Assembly: GCA_025928955.1 (NCBI GenBank)
Contig: JAICNA010000003.1
Span: 1-34,879 of the forward strand
Length of the DNA stretch: 34,879 nucleotides
Direction of reading: 5' to 3'
DNA from: Gemmatimonadales bacterium
Lineage (GTDB): Bacteria; Gemmatimonadota; Gemmatimonadetes; Gemmatimonadales; GWC2-71-9
Within the stretch, counting starts at the first letter, position 1, and every line of letters starts with the position of its first letter. This document shows, in pieces, positions 25,846 through 34,879 of this stretch. The notes under the pieces were generated by a model, which was not told where the DNA came from, ran no database searches, and saw nothing but the letters and a program-made list of their open reading frames with translations. The translations under genes were made by a program, and so were the position numbers.

Positions 25846-26428
25846 GGAGCCCCATCGTACGGCAGCCGCGGCCATGACGGCCGACTGTCTCTGCTTCCGC
25901 GCCCGCCGCGTCTCCCGCGTCATCACGCGCCTCTATGACGAGTCGCTGCGCCCCCTCGGCATCCAGGCGACCCAGCTCACCCTGCTCAATGCCATCGCCA
26001 TGAGCGGCGAGCGTGGCGCCATGATGGGGCGGCTCGCCGACGTGCTCGCGCTGGACGCGACGACGCTCTCGCGGAACCTCCGCCCGCTCGTGGCGCTGAG
26101 GCTCGTGAAGCTCGCCCGCCCGCCGGGTGACCGGCGCGTCCGCCTCGCCCGACTGACGCCGGCGGGCGAGCGGCTCGTCGCGGAGGCGCTTCCCCTCTGG
26201 ACGAGCGCCCATCGGCGGGTAGTCTCCATGCTTGGTCCGGAGGCCGCAGCGGAGCTGCGCGACCTGTTCGATGTTGCCGCGGCAGCTGCTGCCGACTCAC
26301 CTCTCCCGGTTCCGGAGCCATCGCATGACGAGCACGATCCCGATTCCCCGAGTCGTCCCGCGCGACGAGTGGCTGGCAGCACGCAAGGCGCTCCTCGTCG
26401 AGGAAAAGGCGCTCACCCGCGCGCGTGA
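25844..26428 (+). CDS. MarR family transcriptional regulator
   Basis: CLCFRARRVSRVITRLYDESLRPLGIQATQLTLLNAI…LADVLALDATTLSRNLRPLVALRLVKLARPPGDRRVRLARLTPAGERLV; start may be internal Met at 25874. Confidence 0.9.
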   Translation: MEPHRTAAAAMTADCLCFRARRVSRVITRLYDESLRPLGIQATQLTLLNAIAMSGERGAMMGRLADVLALDATTLSRNLRPLVALRLVKLARPPGDRRVRLARLTPAGERLVAEALPLWTSAHRRVVSMLGPEAAAELRDLFDVAAAAAADSPLPVPEPSHDEHDPDSPSRPARRVAGSTQGAPRRGKGAHPRA

Positions 26429-27095
26429 CGCGCTGAACGCGCGCCGGCGCGCCCTGCCTGCGGTCGCGCTCGACAAGGCATACGAATTCGACACGACCCG
26501 CGGCCGCGCGGCGCTGGCGGACCTGTTCGACGGCCGCGGCCAGCTCATCGTCTACCATTTCATGTTCCTCAGGGACCAGCACCAGGGATGTCCCGGCTGC
26601 TCGTTCATGGCCGACAACCTGCCCCACCTCGCGCACTTCCATGCGCGCGACACGACGTTCGCGCTGGTCTCGCGCGCGCCGCTCGCCGAGATCGAGCCGT
26701 TCCGCGAGCGGATGGGGTGGACGGTGCCGTGGCATTCCTCCTTCGGAAGCGATTTCAACTATGACTTCCACGCGACGACCGATGAGGCCGTCCGGCCGGT
26801 CGAGTACAACTATCGCAGCAAGGCGGAGCTCGAGGCGCTCGGTCAGACCTATCACGTTCACGGCGAGCAGCCGGGCATCAGCGTCTTCCTGCGGGATGGT
26901 CATCGCGTGCTCCACACGGTTTCCTGCTACGGCCGCGGGCTGGACCTCCTGATCAATACGTACAACTGGCTCGACCTCACGCCGTTCGGGCGTGGCGAGG
27001 GGTGGGACGGCATGCCGGACGTCGGGGGCGCGGGGATGGAGTGGCTGCGGCATCATGATCGGTATGAGGGGCAGGAGGCAGGAGGGAGGAGGTAG
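26325..27095 (+). CDS. DUF899 (thioredoxin-like) family protein
   Basis: PRVVPRDEWLAARKALLVEEKALTRARDALNARRRALP, FLRDQHQGCPGCSFMADNLPHLAHFHARDT, FGSDFNYDFH. Confidence 0.93.
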   Translation: MTSTIPIPRVVPRDEWLAARKALLVEEKALTRARDALNARRRALPAVALDKAYEFDTTRGRAALADLFDGRGQLIVYHFMFLRDQHQGCPGCSFMADNLPHLAHFHARDTTFALVSRAPLAEIEPFRERMGWTVPWHSSFGSDFNYDFHATTDEAVRPVEYNYRSKAELEALGQTYHVHGEQPGISVFLRDGHRVLHTVSCYGRGLDLLINTYNWLDLTPFGRGEGWDGMPDVGGAGMEWLRHHDRYEGQEAGGRR

Positions 27096-27183
27096 TCGGC
27101 AGGCGCGGGGCGAAGTGCCGGGGTGAATCGGAGCGTGCGGGTTCTGCGTCAGGTGAGGTATCGCACTCGAGAGGGAGGGAGTC

Positions 27184-27549
27184 ATGCAATACGTCGATGG
27201 ATTCGTCATTCCGGTTTCGAGGCGGCATCTGGCGTATTACCGCCGGATCGCGCAGAAGGCGGGGAAGATCTGGAAGGAGCATGGCGCGCTGGCCTACGTC
27301 GAGGCGGTTGGGGACGATCTCAAGCCCAAGGGCATCGTCGCGACGTTTCCGAAGCACGCACGCGTGAAGGCCGGCGAGACGGTGATCTTTTCCTTCATCC
27401 TCTACAAGTCGCGCGCCCACCGGGATCGCGTCAATGCGAAGGTGATGAAGGACCCGCGGATGAACGCGATGATGGAGCAGGGCGCCAGCATGCCGTTCGA
27501 CATGAAGCGGATGGTCTACGGCGGGTTCAAGTCGATCGTGGACCTCTGA
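27184..27549 (+). CDS. DUF1428 family protein
   Basis: MQYVDGFVIPVSRRHLAYYRRIAQKAGKIWKEHGALAYVEAVGDD…ETVIFSFILYKSRAHRDRVNAKVMKDPRM; GGGAGGGAG RBS. Confidence 0.93.
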   Translation: MQYVDGFVIPVSRRHLAYYRRIAQKAGKIWKEHGALAYVEAVGDDLKPKGIVATFPKHARVKAGETVIFSFILYKSRAHRDRVNAKVMKDPRMNAMMEQGASMPFDMKRMVYGGFKSIVDL

Positions 27550-27557
27550 GGCGCGGA

Positions 27558-29033
27558 GTGAGCGACGGCGCGGTCCCGCTCGAAGTGTCGGCACCGGCCA
27601 CGCCGGGGCCGGCGGCCGCGGCCGCGCCCACGATTCCGCCACGAAAGTACGACCGTTCGCTCGTCGAGGGTCCCCTTCGCTCCGCGGTGTGGAAGCTCGC
27701 CTGGCCGACGATGCTGACCAACATCATCGGCGGGCTGCAGGGCATCGTGGACCACGTCATGGTCGGGCACTTCGTGGGCTTCGCGGCGAATGCCGGGATC
27801 GGCGTCGCCACCCAGATCTGGATCGTCATCATCGTCTTCATCACCTCGCTCTTCACCGGCATGAGCGTGCTCGTCGCGCGCTTCGCCGGCGCGGGCGACG
27901 AGGCGAAGGTGGACCGCACCGTCTACCAGGCGTTCCTGACCGCGATGGCGATCTCCCTGCTGATCATGGCGCCCCTCGGCTACTTCCTGGCGCCGTCGCT
28001 GCTCGACCTCGTCAATGCCGCACCGGAGGTCCAGCGCGAGGCGCTTCCGTACCTCCGCATCATGTTCCTGTTCAGCAGCGGGATGCTGCTCTTCTTCATG
28101 CTGAGCGGCGCGCTCCGATCCGCCGGGGATGCGCGGACCCCGATGGTGCTCGGCATCGTGATGACCGTGCTCAACATCGTGCTCAACGTGATCCTGATCC
28201 GGGGACTCGGCCCGATCCCGGCCCTCGGGACGGCGGGCGCGGCGCTCGGGACCGTCATCGCCGCCGGCGTCATCGGCGCGTATGCGGTCTACAAGTTCTG
28301 GCATGGCGGATGGGTCGTCTCGTTCCCCCCGGGGATGAGCCTTCGGCCCGACTGGCAGGTCATCCGAGCGCTCTTCCGCTTCGGCCTGCCGACCGGCATT
28401 CAGGGGATCGCGATGAACGTCGGCGGCGTGCTGATGCTCGCCTTCATCGGCTCGCTGGCGGAAAGCGCCGCGGCGCAGGCTGCGTTCGCCGTATCGTATT
28501 CCCAGCTCTTCTCCCTCATCACCTGGACGTCGGTCGGGCTGATGGGTGCGGCCGCCGCGGTCGCGGGGCAGAATCTCGGGGCCGGCCATCCCGATCGTGC
28601 CGACGGCGCGGTCCATGCCGCGGCCAGGATCGGGCTCACCGGAGCGGCGCTCGTCGGCGCATGCTTCCTGTTCTTTCCGGAGCAACTGCTCGCGGTGTTC
28701 GGGATGGACGAGCCCGCCGCGGTGCGCATCGGGACGCAGCTGCTCCGCGTGCTCAGCCTGTCGGGACTCTTCATCGCAGTGGCGCTCACGTACACCGGCG
28801 GGCTCCAGGGCACCGGGGACACGCGCAGCCCGCTCTACATCTCGATCATCTCGCAGGTCGTGATCCCGCTGGGCATCTGCTTCGTGATCCAGCGAACCGG
28901 AACGCTGCAGCCGCTGCACATCTGGTTCGCGATCCTCGCCGGGCACGCGACACGCTGCGTGCTGAGCGTGGCGCGCTTCAATCAGGGCCAGTGGCGGACC
29001 ATCGCTGTGGACATCGGCCCGGGCGCGCGCTAG
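27558..29033 (+). CDS. MATE family efflux transporter
   Basis: WKLAWPTMLTNIIGGLQGIVDHVMVGHFVG, multiple TM segments, AAAVAGQNLGAGHPDRAD; GTG start 27558. Confidence 0.93.
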   Translation: MSDGAVPLEVSAPATPGPAAAAAPTIPPRKYDRSLVEGPLRSAVWKLAWPTMLTNIIGGLQGIVDHVMVGHFVGFAANAGIGVATQIWIVIIVFITSLFTGMSVLVARFAGAGDEAKVDRTVYQAFLTAMAISLLIMAPLGYFLAPSLLDLVNAAPEVQREALPYLRIMFLFSSGMLLFFMLSGALRSAGDARTPMVLGIVMTVLNIVLNVILIRGLGPIPALGTAGAALGTVIAAGVIGAYAVYKFWHGGWVVSFPPGMSLRPDWQVIRALFRFGLPTGIQGIAMNVGGVLMLAFIGSLAESAAAQAAFAVSYSQLFSLITWTSVGLMGAAAAVAGQNLGAGHPDRADGAVHAAARIGLTGAALVGACFLFFPEQLLAVFGMDEPAAVRIGTQLLRVLSLSGLFIAVALTYTGGLQGTGDTRSPLYISIISQVVIPLGICFVIQRTGTLQPLHIWFAILAGHATRCVLSVARFNQGQWRTIAVDIGPGAR

Positions 29034-29072
29034 CCGCCGCCCCTCCTCGAACCTCGAACCAGGGAGCAACGG

Positions 29073-30188
29073 ATGAGTGGAGTACGGGTACTCGTCGGAA
29101 CGCGGAAGGGCGCCTTCGTCCTGACGGCGGACGGAACGCGGAAGAAATGGAACGTGAGCGGGCCGCATTTCGCCGGGTGGGAGATCTACCATGTGAAGGG
29201 CTCCCCGGTGAATCCCGACCGGATCTACGCCTCGCAGACGAGCGGCTGGTTCGGCCAGCTGCTGCAGCGCTCGGACGACGGGGGCAAGTCATGGGAGCCT
29301 GTCGGCAACGAATTCGCGTACGACGGTGAGACCGGGACGCATCAGTGGTACGATGGCACGCCGCACCCGTGGGAGTTCAAGCGGGTGTGGCACGTCGAGC
29401 CATCGCTCACGGAGCCGGACACGGTTTATGCAGGCATCGAGGACGCCGCGCTCTTCCGCTCGAAGGACGGGGGCAAGTCGTGGCAGGAGCTGTCGGGGCT
29501 TCGGAAGCACGGGTCAGGATCGCACTGGCAGCCGGGCGCTGGCGGAATGTGCCTGCACACCATCATCCAGGATCCGTCCAACCCCCAGCGCATGTACATC
29601 GCCATCTCCGCGGCCGGCACCTTCCGCACGGACGACGGGGGCACGACATGGAAGCCGGTGAATCACGGGCTCCGCTCGGAGTTCATGCCGGACCCCACCG
29701 CGGAAGTGGGCCACTGCGTGCATCGGATCGCCCTGCATCCCTCGCGGCCGAATGTGCTGTTCATGCAGAAGCACTGGGACGTGATGCGGAGCGACGACGC
29801 CGGTGATTCGTGGCACGAAGTCAGCGGGAACCTGCCGACGGACTTCGGCTTCCCGATCGACGTGCACGCGCACGAGCCCGAAACCATCTATGTCGTCCCC
29901 ATCAAGAGCGACTCGGAGCACTTTCCTCCTGAAGGGAAGCTGCGCGTCTACCGGAGCCGGAGCGGCGGGAACGAGTGGGAGGCGCTCACGAAGGGCCTGC
30001 CGCAGCAGGACTGCTACGTGAACGTGCTCCGCGACGCGATGGCCGTCGACTCGCTCGACACCTGCGGCATCTATTTCGGCACCACCGGCGGCCAGGTGTA
30101 CGCCTCGGCCGACGGAGGTGACTCGTGGAACTCGATCGTGCGCGACCTGCCGCCCGTCCTCTCGGTCGAGGTGCAGACGCTGCAATGA
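29073..30188 (+). CDS. BNR/Asp-box repeat beta-propeller (sialidase/VPS10-like) protein
   Basis: Repeated Asp-box-like motifs [40 protein letters not shown]; upstream GGGAG. Confidence 0.9.
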   Translation: MSGVRVLVGTRKGAFVLTADGTRKKWNVSGPHFAGWEIYHVKGSPVNPDRIYASQTSGWFGQLLQRSDDGGKSWEPVGNEFAYDGETGTHQWYDGTPHPWEFKRVWHVEPSLTEPDTVYAGIEDAALFRSKDGGKSWQELSGLRKHGSGSHWQPGAGGMCLHTIIQDPSNPQRMYIAISAAGTFRTDDGGTTWKPVNHGLRSEFMPDPTAEVGHCVHRIALHPSRPNVLFMQKHWDVMRSDDAGDSWHEVSGNLPTDFGFPIDVHAHEPETIYVVPIKSDSEHFPPEGKLRVYRSRSGGNEWEALTKGLPQQDCYVNVLRDAMAVDSLDTCGIYFGTTGGQVYASADGGDSWNSIVRDLPPVLSVEVQTLQ

Positions 30189-30481
30189 TCACCGTGACGC
30201 TCCCGGCGCACCTCCGCACGCTCGCGCGCGTGGAGGGAGACGTGCGCGTCGAAGTGCCCGGAACGGTGACGCGGCGCGCCGTGCTGGACGCGCTCGAGAC
30301 GGCGTATCCGATGCTGCGCGGCACGATCCGGGATCATGGCACCCTGAAGCGCCGCGCCTTCGTCCGGTTTTTCGGGTGCGGCGAAGACCTTTCGCACGAG
30401 CCCGACGATGCGCCGCTGCCACCGGCGATCGCCGACGGCCGGGAGCCGTTCATGGTGGTCGGCGCCATCGCCGGGGGCTGA
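30185..30481 (+). CDS. MoaD/ThiS (beta-grasp) family protein
   Basis: ATG overlaps propeller gene stop (ATGA); 98 aa ending …[10 protein letters not shown] with C-terminal diglycine. Confidence 0.85.
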   Translation: MITVTLPAHLRTLARVEGDVRVEVPGTVTRRAVLDALETAYPMLRGTIRDHGTLKRRAFVRFFGCGEDLSHEPDDAPLPPAIADGREPFMVVGAIAGG

Positions 30482-30544
30482 CGGCGCGTGGAACCGCGAG
30501 CGACCACGCGTCGTAGTGGCCCGATCTCGCATTGGGATTCCGCC

Positions 30545-30985
30545 ATGCTCCGTACCCTGCTCCTTGCCGCAGCGGCGCTCACCGGCCTGGGATCGCCGGT
30601 CCGCGCGCAAAGTGGCGCGGCACCCGACCTGACGCGCCAGGTATTCGCAGCCGAGAGCAGCTTCGCGGCGACGATGGCGAACCGCGACCTCGAAGCCTTC
30701 GCGGCGTTCATTGCCCCGGAGGCGGTCTTCTTCGGGGAGACTCCGCTCCGCGGCCGGGACGCTGTCGTCGCTGCATGGCAGCGGTTCTTCGACGGTGCGG
30801 ACGCCCCGTTCTCCTGGCGGCCCGAGACAGTGGAAGTGCTACCCTCCGGCACGCTCGCGCTTACCTCCGGACCAGTGTACGACCGGAGCGGCACACGCAC
30901 GAACACGTTCACCTCGATCTGGCGGCTCGATCCCGACGGCAGGTGGCGGGTGATCTTCGACAAGGGGTGTCCGATCGACGAGTAG
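30545..30985 (+). CDS. DUF4440/SnoaL-like (NTF2 fold) exported protein
   Basis: Signal peptide MLRTLLLAAAALTGLGSPVRAQ; VFAAESSFAATMANRDLEAFAAFIAPEAVFFG…GRWRVIFDKG. Confidence 0.87.
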   Translation: MLRTLLLAAAALTGLGSPVRAQSGAAPDLTRQVFAAESSFAATMANRDLEAFAAFIAPEAVFFGETPLRGRDAVVAAWQRFFDGADAPFSWRPETVEVLPSGTLALTSGPVYDRSGTRTNTFTSIWRLDPDGRWRVIFDKGCPIDE

Positions 30986-31035
30986 CGGCGCGCGACGCAC
31001 GCCCCCCGCTTGACACCCGATCGGAAGATCCGCAC

Positions 31036-31058
31036 ATTGCCTCATCTACTGAGGCAAT
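31036..31058. promoter_or_regulatory. Inverted repeat, candidate PadR autoregulatory operator overlapping the RBS
   Basis: Perfect 9-bp arms ATTGCCTCA-TCTAC-TGAGGCAAT; GAGG (31051-31054) is the likely SD of ATG 31060; TTGACA at 31010-31015. Confidence 0.65.
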
Positions 31059-31059
31059 C

Positions 31060-31413
31060 ATGACACCCATTCCCCAGCGACTCTTTCAGGGCACCCTCGA
31101 TGCCCTGATCCTCCAGGCCCTCCGCGCCGGGCCACGCCACGGCTACGACATCGCCGCGTGGCTCGAAGCCACGAGCGACGCCGCCCTCAGCATCGAGGAC
31201 GGCGCGCTCTATACCGCGCTGCACAAGCTCGAAGAACGCGGCTGGATCGTCGCGGAATGGGGCATCTCCGACAAGAAGAAGCGCGCGAGGTTCTATCAGC
31301 TGACGCCCGAGGGCCGCCGGAACCTGGTGACCCGCGTTCGCGAATGGGCCGCGTACGTCGACGCCGTGGATCGCATCCTCCGGCCGGCTGGCGGCGTGGC
31401 GAGACCGGCGTGA
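31060..31413 (+). CDS. PadR family transcriptional regulator
   Basis: LFQGTLDALILQALRAGPRHGYDIAAWLEATSDAALSIEDGALYTALHKLEERGWIVAEWGISDKKKRARFYQLTPEGR. Confidence 0.95.
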   Translation: MTPIPQRLFQGTLDALILQALRAGPRHGYDIAAWLEATSDAALSIEDGALYTALHKLEERGWIVAEWGISDKKKRARFYQLTPEGRRNLVTRVREWAAYVDAVDRILRPAGGVARPA

Positions 31414-34067
31414 GCGAACCGATCTGGCGCCGCCTCCGGCGTCTCTACGGACCGGATCCGCGCGCCGACGTGCGGGACGAATTCGCGTTCCATCTCGAGG
31501 AGCGTACCGAGGCGCTCATGGCGACGGGGCTCTCCGAAACGGAGGCACGCGCGCGCGCGCTCGAGCGATTCGGAAACCTCGCGGAGGCGGAGGCCGCCTG
31601 CTCGGGCGTCGGCAGGCGCCGGGTTCGCCGGCTCCGGTGGGGCGAGATGCTCGGGGGTCTCGTGCAGGATTTCCGGTATGCGGCCCATGGCATCCGGCGC
31701 GCACCGGGGTTTGCCCTCGCCGCGATCCTGACCATCGCGCTCGGTATCGGCGGCAACACCGCCGTCTTCAGCCTCCTCAACGCGCTCCTGCTGCAGCCGC
31801 TCGACGCGGCGGATCCGGACGCCCTTGTGCGCGTCTACACCAGCGAGGGCCGCGAGCTCCGGACGCCCGCCGACCGGTTCGGCGGCTCGTCCTACGCAGA
31901 CTACGCGGATTTCGCGAGCTCAGGTCTCCTGGCAGGACTCGCCGCACAGATGCCCTTCGGCACGATCGTTCAGCTGGACGGCGGGACCGCGCGATTCGAG
32001 GCGCGTGTGGTATCCGAGAACTACTTCGATGTGCTCGGCCGGCGGCCGGCGGTCGGCGGCTGGCGGCCGGAGGCGAAGCGCGGCCGCGCGCTGGAAGCGA
32101 TCGTGAGCCACGACTTCTGGACCACACGGCTCGCGGGCGCCTCGGACGTGCTCGGCCGCACCCTCGTCGTGAACGGCAAGCTGGTGCAGATCGCCGGCGT
32201 CACCGGCAAGGAATTCGCCGGCGTAGAAACGTCCACCGTGAGCCTTTACTTCCCCTTCACATCGGCCCCGGTACTCACCGGCCGGCCGGGGATCCTGACC
32301 GATCGCGGAGACCGGTCCCTGAGGCTCCTCGGGCGCCTCGCGTCCGGGGCGACGGCCGAAGCGGCCGAACGCGATCTCACCGCGATCATGCGGACGATCG
32401 CGGTCGAATCACCTTCGAGCAATGCGAACCGGGTGGTGAGCGTGCGCCACGCGACGTCGATCGTGCCGCTCGAACTGGCCGGCGACGCGATCCTGCCGAC
32501 CGCCGCGCTGGTCTTCGGGGCGACGCTCGCGATGCTCGCAATTGCCGGGGTGAACGTCGCGGCGGTCCTCCTCGCTCGCACCATCAGGCGCCGCCGCGAG
32601 CTGGCGGTCCGGCTTTCGCTCGGTGCGAGTCCGGTCCGGCTCGTGCGCCAGCTCGTGTCGGAGAGCGTCCTGCTCGCGCTCGCCGCGAGCGTCCTCGTGG
32701 TGCTCCTCCTTTCCTATCTGACGCCGATCGCCGCGCGGATCGGCGTCCCGAAATCGATGCAGCCCGAGGTGGACCTCACCGTTCTCGCCTATGCGATCGC
32801 GATGGCGCTCGGCGCCGGTCTCCTCTTCGCGCTGGCGCCGGCGCTCATCACGGTCCGGTCGGACGTCGTCGCTGCGCTCCGGGCGGGTGAGGCCGACTCG
32901 CGCCCGCGCGCCCGCGCCCAGCGCGTTCTGGTCGGCGCCCAGCTCGCGCTTTCGATGTTGCTCCTCATCATCAGCGGCGCGCTCCTGCAGAGCCTGGCGC
33001 GACAGCGATCGATCGATCCGGGGTTCGTCCCGGCGGGGCTCATCGTGGCGGAGCTCGTGGATCCGGCCGGTGTCGTCGACCACGCGCGCGAGCGCGCGTT
33101 CACGGATGTCGCGGTGAAACGGATCGCCGCGATTCCCGGCGTCACGTCGGTGACGGTAGCCTCCATGGCACCGCTCACGGGCGACGGGATGCGGAGCTCG
33201 ATTCACATTCCCGAGCATGCGGAGGCGGGCGGTGAGAGCCCGGAAATCGCGGCCGTGACCGCCGCCCCGGACTTCTTCGCCACGCTCCGCATTCCCATCG
33301 TGCGCGGCCGGGAGCTCACCTGGACCGACGGCGATACGCTCGCCAAGGTCGTCGTCAATGCATCCATGGCTCGCCGATACTGGGGCACGCGCGATCCGGT
33401 CGGCAGCGTCGTGGAGCTCGGTGGTCGAGGGGGGACGGCCGCCGAAGTCATCGGCGTTGCGGCGGACGCGCGGTTCTACACGCTCGACCAGCCTCCCGTT
33501 CCGCTGTACGCCATCCAGCGGCGAGCCCGCGGCGGGACCACGCTCGTCATCCGCACCGACGCGAATCGCGACGTCGTCCTGGGCATGGCGCGCGCAGCGC
33601 TGACGCGATCCGACATTCCGCTCGCGCTCGCCAGCCTGCGCACGATGGACGATATCCTCGAAAGCTCGCTCCTCGTGTCACGTGCGATCACCAGCACGCT
33701 GATGGCGATCGGGGCGCTGGCCGTGCTCCTCGCGACCATCGGCCTCTACGGCGTCGTCTCCTACATCACTGCAGGACGCACGAAGGAATTCGGGATCCGG
33801 CTGGCCCTCGGCGCCAGCCGCACTTCGATCTCGCGCCTCGTGATCGGATTCGGCCTGAGGACGACGCTCATCAGCGGCGTCCTCGGAACCGCGGCGGGAC
33901 TGGGCGCGCTGCGCGCGCTCGATGGCATGCTTCTCGGCGCCCGGGGATCACTCGCCGTCGTCACGGCGGTGTGGGTGGCGCTCGGCACCGTGACCCTGGT
34001 TGCCTGCACCCTCCCGGCGCGGCGGGCGACCGCCATACCCCCGGCCAGCGCGCTCCGCGCCGAATAG
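31410..34067 (+). CDS. ABC transporter permease, ADOP/MacB-FtsX type
   Basis: GTG start overlaps PadR stop (GTGA); RLYGPDPRADVRDEFAFHLEERTEALMATGLSETEARARALERFGN N-term; duplicated FtsX-like membrane regions (GNTAVFSLLNALLLQPL; VSYITAGRTKEFGIRLALGAS). Confidence 0.93.
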   Translation: MSEPIWRRLRRLYGPDPRADVRDEFAFHLEERTEALMATGLSETEARARALERFGNLAEAEAACSGVGRRRVRRLRWGEMLGGLVQDFRYAAHGIRRAPGFALAAILTIALGIGGNTAVFSLLNALLLQPLDAADPDALVRVYTSEGRELRTPADRFGGSSYADYADFASSGLLAGLAAQMPFGTIVQLDGGTARFEARVVSENYFDVLGRRPAVGGWRPEAKRGRALEAIVSHDFWTTRLAGASDVLGRTLVVNGKLVQIAGVTGKEFAGVETSTVSLYFPFTSAPVLTGRPGILTDRGDRSLRLLGRLASGATAEAAERDLTAIMRTIAVESPSSNANRVVSVRHATSIVPLELAGDAILPTAALVFGATLAMLAIAGVNVAAVLLARTIRRRRELAVRLSLGASPVRLVRQLVSESVLLALAASVLVVLLLSYLTPIAARIGVPKSMQPEVDLTVLAYAIAMALGAGLLFALAPALITVRSDVVAALRAGEADSRPRARAQRVLVGAQLALSMLLLIISGALLQSLARQRSIDPGFVPAGLIVAELVDPAGVVDHARERAFTDVAVKRIAAIPGVTSVTVASMAPLTGDGMRSSIHIPEHAEAGGESPEIAAVTAAPDFFATLRIPIVRGRELTWTDGDTLAKVVVNASMARRYWGTRDPVGSVVELGGRGGTAAEVIGVAADARFYTLDQPPVPLYAIQRRARGGTTLVIRTDANRDVVLGMARAALTRSDIPLALASLRTMDDILESSLLVSRAITSTLMAIGALAVLLATIGLYGVVSYITAGRTKEFGIRLALGASRTSISRLVIGFGLRTTLISGVLGTAAGLGALRALDGMLLGARGSLAVVTAVWVALGTVTLVACTLPARRATAIPPASALRAE

Positions 34068-34088
34068 CCCCTTCGCGGGCCCGGACCC

Positions 34089-34664
34089 TCAGTGCGTCCC
34101 GCGCCCCACCTTCACCTGCACACCGATCTCGATGGCGGTAGCGCTCACCGCAGGGTTCTCGGGCCCGACCGGTGACCGCAACGGGCGCACGATCGGCTGC
34201 CAGACGTCGCTCTTGATGAGCGCGCCGATCACCGCCCCGGTCGCCGCGCCACTGAGCGGGTAACCGATCATGCACTGCGCGGGCGTCGGCGTGAGCCAGC
34301 CGGGATCCTCATTGGCACAGAAGAACCCAAGCACGACGCCCACTCCGCCGCCGATCAGTGCGCCGCGCCCGGCATTGCCGCGTCGGCCAACCCGCTTTTC
34401 CAGGCGGGCGAGCGTTGCGGTCGGGATCGACGCAGGGACCCACTCGGCGGCACCTCCCGTCATGCTCGGGATGAGGCGCTCGACCACGATGGTGTCGGTG
34501 CGCACGCTCACGATCCGGGCGACGAAGAGTCTGCTGCTGTCCTGCATGAACGAGTAGCGGATGCGATCACCGTCCATCGGGACGGGGGAAGGGCTCACGT
34601 GAGTGGGGGCGCAGGCGGACGCGAGCAGCGCAATGAATGCAAAACCACGACAGGACTGTGTCAT
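34089..34664 (-). CDS. Lipoprotein with glycine-zipper-like segments
   Basis: FIALLASACAPT lipobox; GNAGRGALIGGGVGVVLGFFCANEDPGW and GAATGAVIGALI segments. Confidence 0.8.
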   Translation of the reverse strand: MTQSCRGFAFIALLASACAPTHVSPSPVPMDGDRIRYSFMQDSSRLFVARIVSVRTDTIVVERLIPSMTGGAAEWVPASIPTATLARLEKRVGRRGNAGRGALIGGGVGVVLGFFCANEDPGWLTPTPAQCMIGYPLSGAATGAVIGALIKSDVWQPIVRPLRSPVGPENPAVSATAIEIGVQVKVGRGTH

Positions 34665-34879
34665 ACGGCCATCCTGTGAGACGTGCTCAAGACTTGATGC
34701 CTGATGGTGAGAGCGGCGTGAAGTCCACCTGAGACTCCGTTCACATTGCCCGTCGGACCTCGGCTGCCCGCTCGCGGACCGCCCGCGGCCATGTCCGCGG
34801 CACCCGGGGCGAGATCCCGCGCGCCCGGGGCGTTCCCACCGGTACGATCACCATCCGATCGATTCGGCTCCGGGAACCC

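Noticed and set aside
27516-29192. 558-aa minus-strand ORF opposite the MATE gene
   Set aside because: Antisense artefact; the + strand encodes a clear membrane transporter
1-34879. CRISPR arrays, tRNA/rRNA genes, transposons or integrases
   Set aside because: No regular repeat-spacer pattern, RNA-gene signatures or transposase/integrase motifs noticed in either strand

Overview
High-GC bacterial chromosomal window, densely coded. A Gemmatimonadota-like source is an inference from the PadR/ADOP permease pair, DUF4142 and overall style. I see no tRNA, rRNA, CRISPR array or transposase. Left to right: a split NHEJ operon (unknown protein, LigD-type polymerase, ATP-dependent ligase); a response regulator and small secreted, HhH, DinB and GNAT genes; a tail-anchored AAA+ ATPase; a ~2880-aa cyclic beta-1,2-glucan synthase (NdvB-like, GT84/GH94); a divergent locus pairing a SufR-like Cys-rich regulator + DUF1460 with DUF4142 + a 6-pyruvoyl-tetrahydropterin-synthase-like protein lacking its metal ligands; YihY; an AGE-family epimerase; a compact minus-strand operon (nucleotidyltransferase, PqqD, nucleotidyltransferase, HPr-kinase-like, GT2, GT2); MarR, DUF899, DUF1428 and MATE genes; an Asp-box propeller protein coupled to a MoaD-like protein with a C-terminal GG; DUF4440; PadR + ADOP permease; and a glycine-zipper lipoprotein. 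The most interesting locus is the PqqD/HPrK/nucleotidyltransferase/GT2 operon (20208-25635). The PqqD protein carries a C-terminal tail (YATPSLQKFTDMADLLALDP...) that aligns by eye with lasso-peptide leaders (YxxPxL...GDxxxLT), yet no lasso cyclase or protease is visible in the window. Three perfect inverted repeats sit directly next to regulator genes: SufR-like at 16251-16266, MarR at 25825-25840, PadR at 31036-31058. All family calls are by eye from translated sequence; no searches were run.
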